Source: Alisma plantago-aquatica
Taxonomy: Eukaryota > Streptophyta > Magnoliopsida > Alismatales > Alismataceae
Assembly: GCA_963693085.1 (NCBI GenBank)
Contig: OY856410.1
Location: 1,333,020,304-1,333,084,303 of the forward strand
Direction of reading: 5' to 3'
Length of the DNA: 64,000 nt
Part shown: in pieces, positions 33,381-45,429 of the stretch
Layout of the letters: each line of letters begins with the position of its first letter
Numbering within the stretch: the stretch's first letter is position 1
Translations under genes and position numbers: made by a program
The notes under the pieces: generated by a model
Database searches by the model: none
What the model saw: only the letters and a program-made list of their open reading frames with translations
What the model was told of the DNA's origin: nothing

Positions 33381-35800
33381 ACTGTGGTATGGGTAAAGGT
33401 TGCATTGTTCCTGCAGGCTTCTGGTGTTCAGCCTTAACTTGCTAACACACTGGACACCTTAGAACAAACTCATCTACGTCCTTCTTCATCCCAAGCCACC
33501 AATACATATTTTTCAAGTTTCGATACATCTTGGTGCTTCCTGGATGCATAGCATACATTGAAGAATGAGCTTCTTCCAGGACTAACTTCCTCAGGTTATC
33601 TACATCTGGTACTATCATCCTCCCATGATAGCATGCCACTTGATCATCTGATTCATGAAAACCTTCTCGCTTCTCATCACCATACTCAGATCTGATCTGC
33701 TGAACTGCAACATCAACTTGATGTGCCTCCTTAATCTGCTCTCTTAGGGTGGGTTTGATATGCATCTCAGCCAACAACCCGACAATCCATGACACCTTCA
33801 TCTATACATTGTCTTGCCTTAAGGAGATAAGCATATCTCTACTAGGGCATACTAAAGAGTTTAATTGTGCCCTATCAGAGGATGATGTTGCTGATTTCCT
33901 ACTCAAGGCATCTGCAACTACATTGGCCTTTCCTGGATGGTAATCTATTTTACAATCATAATCCTTGATTAACTCCATCCAGCGACGTTGCCTCATGTTA
34001 AGCTCATGCTGAGAGAAGATATACTTAAGATTTTTGTGATTTGTGAAAATCTAGAATGTCTCTCCGTAGAGATAATGTCTCCAGATTTTCAGGGCATGAA
34101 CCACAGCAGCTAACTCCAGATCGTGTGTCGGATAATTCTCTTCGTGTTTCTTAAGCTTTCGTGAAGAAAAAGAAATTACTTGCTTATCCTGCATCAACAC
34201 GCATCCGAGTCCATTCTTGGAGGCATCATAGAAAATTATGTATCCTTTTCCTTGCTCAGGTAACACAAGCACAGGTGCAATTTGTCAACCTCTCCTTTAA
34301 CAGCTGAAAGGACTGTTGACACTTATCACTCCAGGAAAAAGGAACATCTTTCCGGGTTAACTTGGTTAAGGGTAAGGCTATAGAACTGAAATTCTTAATA
34401 AACCTTCGATAATAACCAGCTAATCCCAAGAAACTACGAATCTCCGTCGGTGTTTTCGGTTGTTCCCACTGTAGAACAGATTCTACCTTTTTTGGGTCAA
34501 CACGAATTCCCGAGGCAGATACCACATGTCCAAGAAAAGATACTTCCGGCATCCAGAACTCACACTTGCTAAACTTAGCGTATAGCTTATGTTGTATTAG
34601 CAAAGTTAGAGCCTGACGAAGATGTTGTTCATGCTGCTGAGCATCCTTACTATAAATCAGAATGTCATCTATGAAGATGACAACACACTGATCAAGGAAA
34701 GGTCAAAAAACTCTATTCATGAGTTCCATGAATGCAGTCGGTGCATTGGTTAGTCCAAACGACATAACCGTGAACTCATAGTGACCATATCATGTCCTAA
34801 AGGCAGACTTGGATATGTCACTATGCTTAATACGGAGTTGATGATATCCAGACCTCAAGTCTATCTTTGAGAAGACTGTTTCACCACACAACTGGTCAAA
34901 AAGATCATCAATCCTTGGCAACGGGTACTTATTCTTTATTGTTACTTTATTTAGTTGTCTGTAATCAATGCACAACCGCATTCACCCGTCTTTCTTTTTA
35001 ACAAACAAAACTGGAGCACCCCAGGGTGAAGTGCTCGGTCGGATGTAACCCTTCTCAAGCAACTCTTGAAGCTGCTTCTTGAGTTCTGCCATCTCAGCAG
35101 GCGCCATTCTATACGATGTTTGGGCTATAGGTTGTGTATCTGGGATCAAATTGATTTCAAAATCAATTTCCCGAGGCGGTGGCACACCTTGAAGTTCTTC
35201 AGGAAATACATCTTCAAATTCCCTGACTACAAGAACTTCAGTAGGGTTAGGAGTCTCCATGGTAGTATCTACCACATGGGCCAAGAATGCATAACATCCT
35301 TGTCTCATCAACTTATCAGCAACCATCGCTGACACAAGACAGGTGGGTAGAATCTTTCTCTCTCCTTGAAAGATCCATGTGTTACTTTCATCAGCAAACA
35401 TAGCCTGCTTGGATTCACAATCCAAGACAACCCTATACCTTTCTAAGGTATCCATCCCAAGAATTATATCAAATCCTTGCATCTCAAGTGGTATAAGATC
35501 CACTTGAATGCGATGGTTGGAAAAGAAGAGGTTACAGGGAGAGCATACCTCCTACAACACAGCAGACCCTCTCAACGGAGTCTCAAGCAACAAACCTATC
35601 TGCCCTATGTCTAACTGTTATATTACAGTTACGAATCACTCTCCGAGTGACAAAGGAGTGCGTAGCACCCGGGTCAATCAGAACAGATACAACACAGGAT
35701 TTAGACATATCAGAATATAAAAGTTTCATCTGACCTGCCACTACCCGTGGATTGACCACTGCATCAGGTGGGTTCATAGCATAGAACCTCACTGCCGCCT
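33375..35800 (-). pseudogene. Chromovirus pol, unit 1 (protease to integrase zinc finger), truncated
   Basis: Reading leftward, protease is at about 35792-35583 with the active-site motif LIDPGATHSF (catalytic Asp kept). RT follows, with [12 protein letters not shown] near 34975 and FIDDILIYS near 34670. RNase H-like sequence with [15 protein letters not shown] is near 34090, and the integrase zinc finger with CPVC is near 33445. Defects include frameshifts after about 35583 and near 34272, stops after FVKKKDG and after YGETF, and a stop at 34703-34705 just before the RT active site. The integrase catalytic core and chromodomain are missing because the array ends here. It is collinear with unit 2. 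Confidence 0.85.
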
Positions 35801-35875
35801 GGTGTGAGGTGGTGCTGATGATCCAGCTTGAGACGCTTGTCCACGTCCTCGAGCTGCTCCTTGAGGTTGCCTTCT

Positions 35876-36973
35876 TTATGATCCCTGTTGACTCTGTCTC
35901 GGAGGCTGTGTCACACTGACAGGCCTAGATCGGCAGTCCTTCATCAAATGTCCCACCTTCCCACAGTTGTAACAGCTCTTCCCCAGTTGTTGTGGTCTGG
36001 GTGGTCCTGTAACTGACATTGATGCTGAATTGTGAGTCACTTGTAGTGGTAGGCTTCGTCCCCTGCCTCTACTCGGTGTCCAGTGTGTCTGAGCACTAGT
36101 TCTGGGTGGTGGAGATGTAGGTGCAGAGAATCTAGGCTTCTTAAAGTCTCTAGATGAAGAACCCTGGAACTGCAGATATCTTTTATGGGTTTGTCTCTTC
36201 TCGACTACGGATTTTTCTATCCTTCGGACTGACTCAACGAAGGTAGCAAACCTCTCCCGATTCTCTAGGGCAGACACGGGAGTAGTCAAGTCGGTGTTTA
36301 AACCCTTCTCGAACCTTCTGATTCTTTCTTCTTCTATGGCAGCCATGTGCGGACAAAATCGCAATAACTCCATAAACTTAGCTTCATACTTGCTAATGTT
36401 CATCATGTCTTGCCTCAATCTCTCAAACTGAGAGATCTTCTCATGTAGGAAGGACTTTGGAAAATATCTATTGATAAATTCCCGATGAAAATCTTCCCAC
36501 GAGATCTCCACTCCAGGCCTCTTCTGCTCTTCCATGGTCCACCAGTGACCAGCACTTCCCTTGAGAAGATAGACAGCATGTCTAACCTTCTGAGCTTCTG
36601 GGATGTTGAGGATTCTAAAAGCCTTCTCTAACTCGGTTAACCACAGATCGACATCTGCAGGATCAGCTGTTCCAAAGTATTCGGTTGCTCCGACACGACG
36701 AAGTCGCTCGAACGTCTTACCGATACCTTGTCCTTCAGGCTGGGCAGGTGCCCTAGGTGCAGGCATGGGCATCCTGTCGATGATGTGTCTCATAGCAGTC
36801 ATAAACTGCCCAAACATAGTTTGAACAGGTGGGTTTCCCATGTCAGCTGGGTCAAACTGAGGTGGCTCCACGGGTGGCTCAGGTGCGGGTTGCTCTTTTT
36901 CTAGGTTCCTTGCACCTTCTCGAGGTGCAGCAACACTACTTTTGGCCTCGTACTCCTCCTGTGGTCTAGACAT
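35876..36973 (-). pseudogene. Chromovirus gag, unit 1 (open frame of 365 codons)
   Basis: This is the longest intact gag frame in the window, from the ATG at 36973. The N-terminus is acidic and Pro-rich. A central retrotransposon Gag domain follows (WTMEEQKRPGVEISW, INRYFP, EAKFMELLRFCP). A basic Ser/Pro-rich linker leads to a CCHC knuckle, CYNCGKVGHLMKDC, at 35933-35974. Gag would form the virus-like particle and bind RNA. In unit 2 the gag and protease share one frame; here a single-base deletion in the linker near 35805-35810 puts protease out of frame, so no Gag-Pol fusion could be made. This gag frame itself has no internal stop. Confidence 0.85.
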
Positions 36974-37087
36974 CCTTAATTATCTTCTTCTCCTGAGGAT
37001 CAGAAGACTCTATTAGATAAGAAAGAAGTACTAAGGATAGACTTGACACTCTAAGTCCTATGTCTCTGTAGACTCATCGAACCTAGA

Positions 37088-37099
37088 GCTCTGATACCA
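37088..37099 (-). other. Primer-binding site, array unit 1
   Basis: GCTCTGATACCA, the complement of the Met-tRNA primer site, lies six bases from the LTR edge at 37106. Confidence 0.85.
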
Positions 37100-38702
37100 C
37101 TTAATTGTGGGCTTTGATCTCCAAAACCTGAGATAAACACGATTAAACTTAGCGGGACCGATTCGATTAACAGCGGAATACGAAAATCACCGAAAATTAA
37201 AACTTTTTGAGACAATATCTTGAAATCATGAAACTCCTTTTATAAGAAACAAGGTAAACAGATTACATCTCTGTTAGATCACTTGATGAGTGATTATATA
37301 TAGCCGGATACAAAATCTCAAGATTTCAAAATCCTCAGATCAACAAACTCCTAGGACCTGAGTGTACAGAGACGACATAAGACTATTCTGACTACAAGAC
37401 TAGACAGCACAGTGTTTCCACCTCAAGTCATTGTTGCTCCTGGTGCTACTGCTGCTGATTCTGGTCACCTGCAGATAGGTTCCTTCGTCCTCGACGACCA
37501 CCTAAAAAGTTGAAACCTACGGGGTGAGACTATTTTAAATAATTGTCCCAGCGAGAGTTATAATTCTCCGCCAGAAGCTTTAGTATGGCAACCAAGAATA
37601 ACATAGGCAATAAAAGCTCTAAGGTAATTAGCAGTAGATTGTTATCAATTAGAACAACAACATTTAAGGAATATGAAAAACATGTATACTAAGTAATGTA
37701 TCATCAACCAATGTATTTTGTGGTTCAACTTAAGCAGATATGCTATGCGGTTGATTATGTTTTACAAACATCATTATGCCCTGCGGAGATGAGGTATACC
37801 GCTCATACTCCAACCGATCACTATTAAGTCGCATCGGTATCATACATAGGTCATCAAAAGAGTCGGATTCTTATGACCTCATCTTCCTCAGTCAGTATGA
37901 GGATCAACATGTAGGACATCTAGTGTCTCTGCTACAATAGCTTACCAGGGTATTCTGGTACTTCGCTATTAGAGTCACAGTGGCATTCTGTACTCTCTTC
38001 TCCATCGAAAGATTTCTTGTTTATCTCTCATCGAAGCGGTATAAAAGATTTCCTCGGGAGATTAGTGTTACATCACCCCGACATAAACACATAGTGAAAG
38101 GGTTGATGGATTTAAGATACATCTACATCAATTCATTCACTAGGATGTAAGGTTTTACACATCCATATATCCACATACTCAAAAGTATGTGCTCCAAGAA
38201 TTCCCTTAGGAAAACCTGTTTCACCATCATTTGGTCTCTGACAATGATGGATCTATGATCAGGGCTCTACATGGAATAATTATACTTGATTAGTTAGGTA
38301 CATTTCAGTATTCTTTTATCATCATACATGTTTTCAAACATTAATCATTAGCATAGCAGCTATGAAGGAAGAATACTAAATGTAACAAGCCTAACTCTCA
38401 TCAATTATCATTTCTCAATATTCACATCACAAGTCATCTCTTAAAGCATGACCTTGATGGTATTCATGGCTCTCATAGCCTATCAATCTCATAAGATGCT
38501 ATTAACAAGGCATCAGGATATATCATTATTCATAAAGCTAACAACATGCTTTCAATGAATATAGAATCATCATCCATACCTGGATATGATCATCCTCTTA
38601 AAGGAACTTGCATGGTTAAATCAACTGATAACAGTAAATAACTTATCTAAAGAAGTTGTATCTTCCTTCTCATACAAGAGCTAGGTTTCCCTGATTTTCA
38701 TC

Positions 38703-38812
38703 AATTAGGGTTTACTATTCATGATACATGTCATCACCCTAGAATTAGGGTTTACTATTCACATTACATGTCATCACCCTAGAATTAGGGTTTACTATTC
38801 ACATTATATGAT
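38703..38812. repeat. Short tandem repeat, about 44-bp unit, in the chromovirus LTR
   Basis: Three near-identical copies start with AATTAGGGTTTACTATTCA and continue through a CATGTCATCACCCTAG spacer. The same array is present in the other LTR at about 48243-48352 with the same copy number, so it predates the duplication. Confidence 0.8.
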
Positions 38813-39501
38813 GAAATGATCTCATAACATCCTCATGTATGAGAAACATCATCATTAAAGACCTCAGAAAAGATTAAGATTCATCAATTGTCATAATTAG
38901 GGTTTCCATGATCTCACATAGGTGGATCATACCTAATCTTGCACATCCATGTATATTGAAGGTATTTTACTTGAGTTTCCATTATAATTGGTACTTTCTC
39001 TCTCCTCTAACTAGTAGATAGTGATTACACCACTCTATATTAGGTTGGGTTAAGTCCTCATTGATTAACACAAGTCAACTCATCACTATCAGGTGATTAG
39101 GGTTTGATTAAAACAAGGTACCACTCAATTGAACCTTTCAGGGGCATTTTGGTAATTTACCCATTGACCATCATCATGGGTCAATTCATTAGCCACTTAG
39201 TCCCTTAACATCTTAGGTTACCATTTGTGTTTAGATTAGATCATCATTGAACCTTTTACACTTTCAAGTGATTAAGTATAATCAACCTTGAAGGTCTCCA
39301 ATTGGTTTAGGGTGTAACCTTCAACCTTCAACTCATTTGATTCTTAAACGACCTTGAACTCGTTTAACCTCAAACGACCTTGGACCTATTTGAGCCTTAA
39401 ACGAGTGTGGACTAACTTGATCTTAAACGGGTGTGGACCCACTTGAAGTCTAAACGGGTGTGAACCCGTTTGAGTTCAAACGAGTGTGAACCCGTTTGAG
39501 G

Positions 39502-39572
39502 TCAAACGAGTGTGGACTCGTTTGGACTCAAACGAGTGTGGACTCATTTGGACTCAAACGAGTGTGGACTAA
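39502..39572. repeat. 26-bp minisatellite, three units
   Basis: The unit is ACTCAAACGAGTGTGG followed by ACTCGTTTGG. Each unit holds an internal inverted repeat (CAAACGAGT / ACTCGTTTG) that can form a small hairpin. The sister LTR at 49042-49164 has five units, which explains the shift of about 50 bp in spacing between the array copies. Confidence 0.85.
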
Positions 39573-41111
39573 CTTGGGTTCAAACCGCATGAACATAAAG
39601 GTGACACATAGGTTATGTTTGAATAGGGTTTCTTATGTTGAAGCCTTTAATTGGCCAAAGCCATGATAACCACTTATAAATTGAGTCAATTAGGATGAGC
39701 CTCAAACAAATGGACTCCAATGTGACCCTGAATTGAAAGCCAATTAGGGTTAAGTCTAACTCAATTAGGGTTTCCAATCGGCTAATCATCAATTTCCAAC
39801 AATGTGAATCAAAACAAGGTTGAACCTATCAATCGAACTCCAATTGGGCTCAAACTTGGCCCAAACGGTCTTGAGATCATTTGGATGATCTTCAAACGGT
39901 CTTGACACCGTTTTCCCAAAGTTTGACCAAAACTTAAGTTGATTTGATAAGGGTTGAGTCCTAATTAAATTACAAATCAGCACTTTTCATCAATTTGTCA
40001 ATATCTTGTGATTGGACCCTCAAACCATCAAATTTATTTAACCCTAGACCTTAAAACGGTCTTGGGGTGTCATTAAATGAGTGTGAGATCGTTTGGATGA
40101 ACCCCCAAATGTGTTTGAACTCGTTTGGGTCCTTCAACCCAACACTCATCAAAATCTATATGAAAATCAGCAATTTTAACCCGATTATGTTTAGGGTGTT
40201 GAAATGCCTTCAACTCTTAATTGGTTAGGAATTAAATCATGATTCTTGGTAGAAATTAAATTCAGTATATTATTAACAGGAATCCCAAACGGTCAACGCT
40301 TGGTCAACTCCTTCAAATGGGTTGGAACCCGTTAGCCCAAAGATTCAAGTTAATCAGTTTAGAAAACAGCACTTAATTCAATTCGATTGCCTAATTGATT
40401 GGCCTTCAACCTACGATTCCTTTGGATTTAACCCCTCAAATTTGGTGGGTCATTAGCCTACATAACTGTGAACAGAAATCCCAAACGGTCAATGCTTGGT
40501 CAACGCCCTCAAACGGGTTGGAACCTATTTGGCCAAACCGACCTATTGAACCCGTTTGGATTGAAACGAGTGTGAGATCGTTTGACCTATTGGTCCAAGA
40601 TCGTTTAGTAAAGTTGGATAAGGACCAACATGGGTATTAACGCCCCTTGTCTTCAACTTTGAAACCAAGGTCTGTTCTTCATGAAAAATCTTGCAAGGGT
40701 GCAAAGAAGGATGGGGAAGAAGAAGAACTAACTATTATTTGCACGAATAAAAGTATGCATAACAAAGCAAAAGGTTTAGAATTATAAAACCCGCCTTAAG
40801 GTCGTTCCTTGAGCTCCAAGCTTCCAAGCTTCAAGTCTTTAATGGTGTCTTGAGCTCCACAGGTGAGCCAAGGGTGTTTCTCCAAGGAAAGGTTGGGAAA
40901 AGATGGCTAGAACGAGAAAGCTAAGTAAGAAAACTAGCAAACCAACCTTGTAACATGATATCCTCCATGAATTTGAGCAAGATGATGATCAAAGATTACC
41001 TAGAACTGCTTGGCCGTTCTCCTCTTCTCCAGAGCTCTGTCCTAAGTCAGTCTAAGCAAGGAAATAAGAAAGGAAGTGAAGGAAACATTCCTTTACAAAC
41101 AAAGGAAGGGT

Positions 41112-41119
41112 GTATATAT
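41112..41119 (-). promoter_or_regulatory. Candidate TATA box of the chromovirus LTR
   Basis: A TATATATA run on the minus strand lies about 700 bp inside the LTR and is followed downstream by a purine/pyrimidine-rich leader. It is conserved in the truncated sister LTR near 50704-50711. Position and orientation suit the gag-pol promoter; this is inference. Confidence 0.35.
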
Positions 41120-41815
41120 ATCTTGGGGTCATTTCCAACATAAGGACAACTAGTTTCTCCTTTTCACAACTAGGTCCTTCCTTTCTTTTAGGCACGTCCC
41201 TCCTCTTCTTTTCTAAGTTAAAACTCCTTCTAAAACCAAGAACTAAAGGCAAGGAAGGTCAACTTATCACTAGGGTACATATGTACATAAGGGTCTCCTT
41301 ACTTATATCTTGATGATATAATTACAAAGGTGTTCCTTATTATATGATTATTCAAAGGAAGTGCCCCCTTCATCATTATTACTCTAAATGATGTCAAAAG
41401 TCATAAAAGATGTTCTAGATGGTGTATTTTATAAGTTGCACCCCTCATTTGGGTAAATTGCACTTTAATCCAAATTAGGGTTTTTAAGCACAAGGATCAT
41501 TCCACAAGTTGCATCTTGATGCCCAGGCTTGGGAAATCCATCATACCTCATCATATCCACTCATAAGATGTCTCATCATCAGAGAAACATCTTAACTTGT
41601 GAAGTTTGCAAGTTAAACCCCTTATCTGGGTAATTTTTCACATAGGTCTCTGTATTACAAAACAATATTACAACATTATTCAAAAGGGACATAAAAAGGA
41701 ATATATGTTCCTTAGGAACTTAATTACATGCCAAAAGATAATCACAAGGATTTAATTACATATTTAGGCAAAACACATAGGGTTAACTCATAACCCAGGT
41801 CAGGGATGTTACAAA

Positions 41816-41834
41816 TTATCCACCCCTTACAAGG
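41816..41834 (-). other. Polypurine tract of the complete chromovirus unit
   Basis: Minus-strand CCTTGTAAGGGGTGGAT lies just before the LTR start TGTAACATCC. The preceding GAGGACGAAATCC is a typical gypsy pre-PPT context. Confidence 0.75.
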
Positions 41835-41891
41835 ATTTCGTCCTCGAAATCGATAAAACATATTAGGAGAAAAGAGCAGGGTACTTCCTTC

Positions 41892-44800
41892 TCATCTCAT
41901 CCTTAGTTCCCAAGTGGCTTCTTCAACACCACGGTGGTTCCAGAGGACTTTCACAAGGCTTATATCTTTCTTCTTTAGCTTTTTAATTGTTTTATCAAGG
42001 ATTGACACTGGTCCTTCCTCATAAGATATATCATCATTCAATTCTACCTCCATAGGTTGTAGAACTGACTCAGTATTAGGGTGACATTTCCTTAGCATAG
42101 AAATGTGAAACACAGGGTGTAACCTTTGTAACTCTGGTGGCAGCTCTAGTTTATAGGCTACTTTTCCAATTCGTTCAATGATTGGATAAGACCCCATAAA
42201 TCTAGGAGCTAACTTCCCTTTCCTTCCAAAACGAAGGACTCCTTTCCAAGGCGAGACCTTGAGATACACTCTGTCTCCAACCTGGAACTCTAAAGGTCTA
42301 CGACGCTTGTCAGCATCAGATTTCTGCCTATCCTGTGCAGTCTTAATTTGTTATTGTATTATCTTAATCTTTTCTGTAGTTTGCTGCACAAGATCAGGTC
42401 CTAACAACTGATGCTCACCAGTCTCATACCAACACAAGGGTGATCTACAACGTCTGCCATACAAGGCTTCATAAGGTGCCATATCAATACTTTGTTGATA
42501 GCTATTGTTATAGGCAAACTCTATTAGGCTTAGGTGCAGATCCCAAATCCCTATAAACTGCAGAACACATGCTCTCCACAGGTCTTCCAAGGTCTGTATT
42601 GTCCTTTCTGACTGTCCATCAGTCTGTGGATGAAAGGTTGTACTAAACCTTAACTGGGTGCCTAGGGCTCTGTGTAACTGCTCCCAAAAACGACTTGTGA
42701 ACTGAGGACCTCTGTCTGAAACTATGGTGACAGGAACTCCGTGCAAACGTACTATCTCTTGAACATATAACTGGGATAACCTTTCAGCAGAATAGGTTGT
42801 TTTGACAGGTAAGAAATACGTTGTCTTAGTCAACCTATCAACAACTACCCAAATGGAATCATATCCTTTGTTTGTCCTAGGTAGGCCAACAACAAAGTCC
42901 ATGGTTACATGGTCCCACTTCCACTGTGGTATGGGTAAAGGTTGCATTGTTCTTGTAGGCTTCTGGTGTTCAGCCTTAACTTGCTGACACACTGGACACC
43001 TTAGAACAAACTCAGCTACGTCCTTCTTCATCCCAGGCCACCAATACATATTTTTCAAGTTTCGATACATCTTGGTGCTTCCTGGATGCATACATACATT
43101 GAAGAATGAGCTTCTTACAGGACTAACTTCCTCAGGTTATCTACATCTGGTACTATCATCCTCCCATGATAGCATGCCACTTGATCATCTGATTCATGAA
43201 AACCTTCTCGCTTCTCATCACCATACTTAGATCTGATCTGCTGAACTGCAACATCAACTTGTTGTGCCTCCTTAATCTGCTCTCTTAGGGTGGGTTTGAT
43301 ATGCATCTCAGCCAACAACCCAACAATCCATGACACCTTCATCTGTACATTGTCTTGCCTTAAGGAGATAAGCATATCTCTCCTAGGGCATACTAAAGAG
43401 TTTAAATGTGCCCTATCAGAGGATGATGTTGCTGATTTCCTACTCAAGGCATCTGCAACTACATTGGCCTTTCCTAGATGGTAATCTATTGTAAAATCAT
43501 AATCCTTGATTAACTCCATCCAGCGACGTTGCCTCATGTTAAGCTCATGCTGAGAGAAGATATACTTAAGATTTTTGTGATCTATGAAAATTTGGAATGT
43601 CTCTCCGTAGAGATAATGTCTCCATATTTTCAGGGCATGAACCACTGCAGCTAACTCCAGATCATGTGTCGGATAATTCTCTTCGTGTTTCTTAAGCTGT
43701 CATGAAGCAAAAGAAATTACTTGCTTATCCTGCATCAACACGCATCCGAGTCCATTCTTGGAGGCATCACAGAAAATTATGTATCATTTTCCTTGCTTAG
43801 GTAACACAAGCACAGGTGCACTTGTCAACCTCTCCTTTAACAGCTGAAAGGACTGTTGACACTTATCACTCCAGGAAAAAGGAACATCTTTCTGGGTTAA
43901 CTTGGTTAAGGGTAAGGCTATAGAACTGAAATTCTTAATAAACCTTCGATAATAACCAGCTAATCGCAAGAAACTACGAATCTCCGTCGGTGTTTTTAGT
44001 TGTTCCCACTGTAGAACAGATTCTACCTTTTTAGGGTCAACACGAATTCCCGAGGTAGATACCACATGTCCAAGAAAAGATACTTCCGGCATCCAGAACT
44101 CACACTTGCTAAACTTTGTGTATAGCTTATGTTGTCTTAGCAAAGTTAGAGCCTGACGAAGATGTTGTTCATGCTGCTGAGCATCCTTACTATAAATCAG
44201 AATGTCATCTATGAAGATGACAACACACTGATCAAGGAAAGGTCAAAAAACTCTATTCATGAGTTCCATGAATGCAGCCGGTGCATTGGTTAGTCCAAAC
44301 GACATAACCGTGAACTCATAGTGACCATATCGTGTCCTAAAGGCAGACTTGGATATGTCACTATCCTTAATACGGAGTTGATGATATCCAGACCTCAAGT
44401 CTATCTTTGAGAAGACTGTTGCACCACGCAACTGGTCAAAAAGTTCATCAATCCTCGGCAACGGGTACTTATTCTTTATTGTTACTTTATTTAGTTGTCT
44501 GTAATCAATGCACAACCGCATTGACCCGTCTTTCTTTTTAACAAACAAAACTGGAGCACCCCTGGGTGAAGTGCTTGATCGGATGTAACCCTTCTCAAGC
44601 AACTCTTGAAACTGCTTCTTGAGTTCTGCCATCTCAGTAGGCGCCATCCTATACGGTGTCTGGGCTATAGGTTGTGTATCTGGGATCAAATTGATTTCCA
44701 AATCCATTTCCCGAGGCGGTGGCACACCTGGAAGTTCTTCAGGAAATACATCTTCAAATTCCCTGACTAAAGGAACTTCAGCAGGGTTAGGACTCTCCAT

Positions 44801-45320
44801 GGTAGTATCTACCACATGGGCCAAGAATGCATAACATCCTTGTCTCATCAACTTATCAGCAACCATCGCTGACACAAGACAGGTGGGTAGAATCTTTCTC
44901 TCTCCTTGAAAGATCCATGTGTTGCTTTCATCAGCAAACACAGCCTGCTTGGATTCACAATCCAAGACAACCCTATACCTTTCTAAGGTATCCATCCCAA
45001 GAATTATATCAAATCCTTGCATCTCAAGTGGTATAAGATCCACTTGAATGCGATGGTTGGAAAAGAAGAGGTTACAGGGAGAGCATACCTCCTGCAACAC
45101 AGCAGACCCTCTCAACGGAGTCTCAAGCAACAAGCTATCTGCCCTATGTCTAACTGTTATATTACAGTTACGAATCACTCTCTGAGTGAAAAAGGAGTGC
45201 GTAGCACCCAGTTCAATCAGAACAGATACAACACAGGATTTAGACATATCATAATATAAAAGTTTCATCTGACCTGCCACTACCCGTGGATTGACCACTG
45301 CATCAGGTGGGTTCATAGCA
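41892..45320 (-). pseudogene. Chromovirus pol, unit 2 (protease, RT, RNase H, integrase, chromodomain-like tail)
   Basis: The full domain order is visible leftward. Protease comes first, with [10 protein letters not shown] near 45205; Glu replaces the catalytic Asp kept in unit 1. RT carries [12 protein letters not shown] and FIDDILIYS (44204-44215 codes FIDD). RNase H-like sequence with SRKSATSS follows. The integrase has a zinc finger (MHPGSTKMYRNL ... CPVCQ) and the D-D-E core within MDFVVGLP, SDRGPQFTS and GQSERTIQ. The end is a chromodomain-like VKVLWNHRGVEEATWE near 41920. Stops lie at 44243-44245 (shared with unit 1) and after LPKQGK near 43784. One-base frameshifts lie near 43100 and just before the C-terminus. 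Gag and pol share a frame, so translation was as one polyprotein. Confidence 0.87.
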
Positions 45321-45429
45321 TAGAACCTCGTTGTCGCCTGGTGTTGAGGTGGTGCTGATGATCCAGCTTGAGACGCTTGTCCATGTCCTCGAGCTGCTCC
45401 TTGAGGTTGCCTTCTCTATGATCCATGTT

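Larger units (their letters stand above)
37106..41813 (-). repeat. Complete 4.7-kb LTR of the chromovirus array
   Basis: On the minus strand the LTR begins TGTAACATCCCTGACC next to a purine tract and ends with GAGCCCACA-type sequence beside the primer site. It is the 3' LTR of the complete unit and the 5' LTR of the partial one. It is non-coding. It contains three copies of a 26-bp repeat (39502-39572) within a longer zone rich in AAACGAG / CTCGTTT motifs, three tandem copies of an AATTAGGGTTTACTATTCA-type unit near 38700-38810, and a minus-strand TATATATA near 41112-41119. Confidence 0.85.

Noticed and set aside
33442..33801. Protein-like segment next to LINE endonuclease that could be read as a host gene
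   Set aside because: It matches the integrase zinc-finger region of the chromovirus array, collinear with 43100-42960.
39340..40620. Repeated AAACG / CGTTT motifs considered as a possible CRISPR-like array
   Set aside because: Units are contiguous, degenerate and palindromic with no unique spacers. They lie in a plant LTR and are minisatellite-like.
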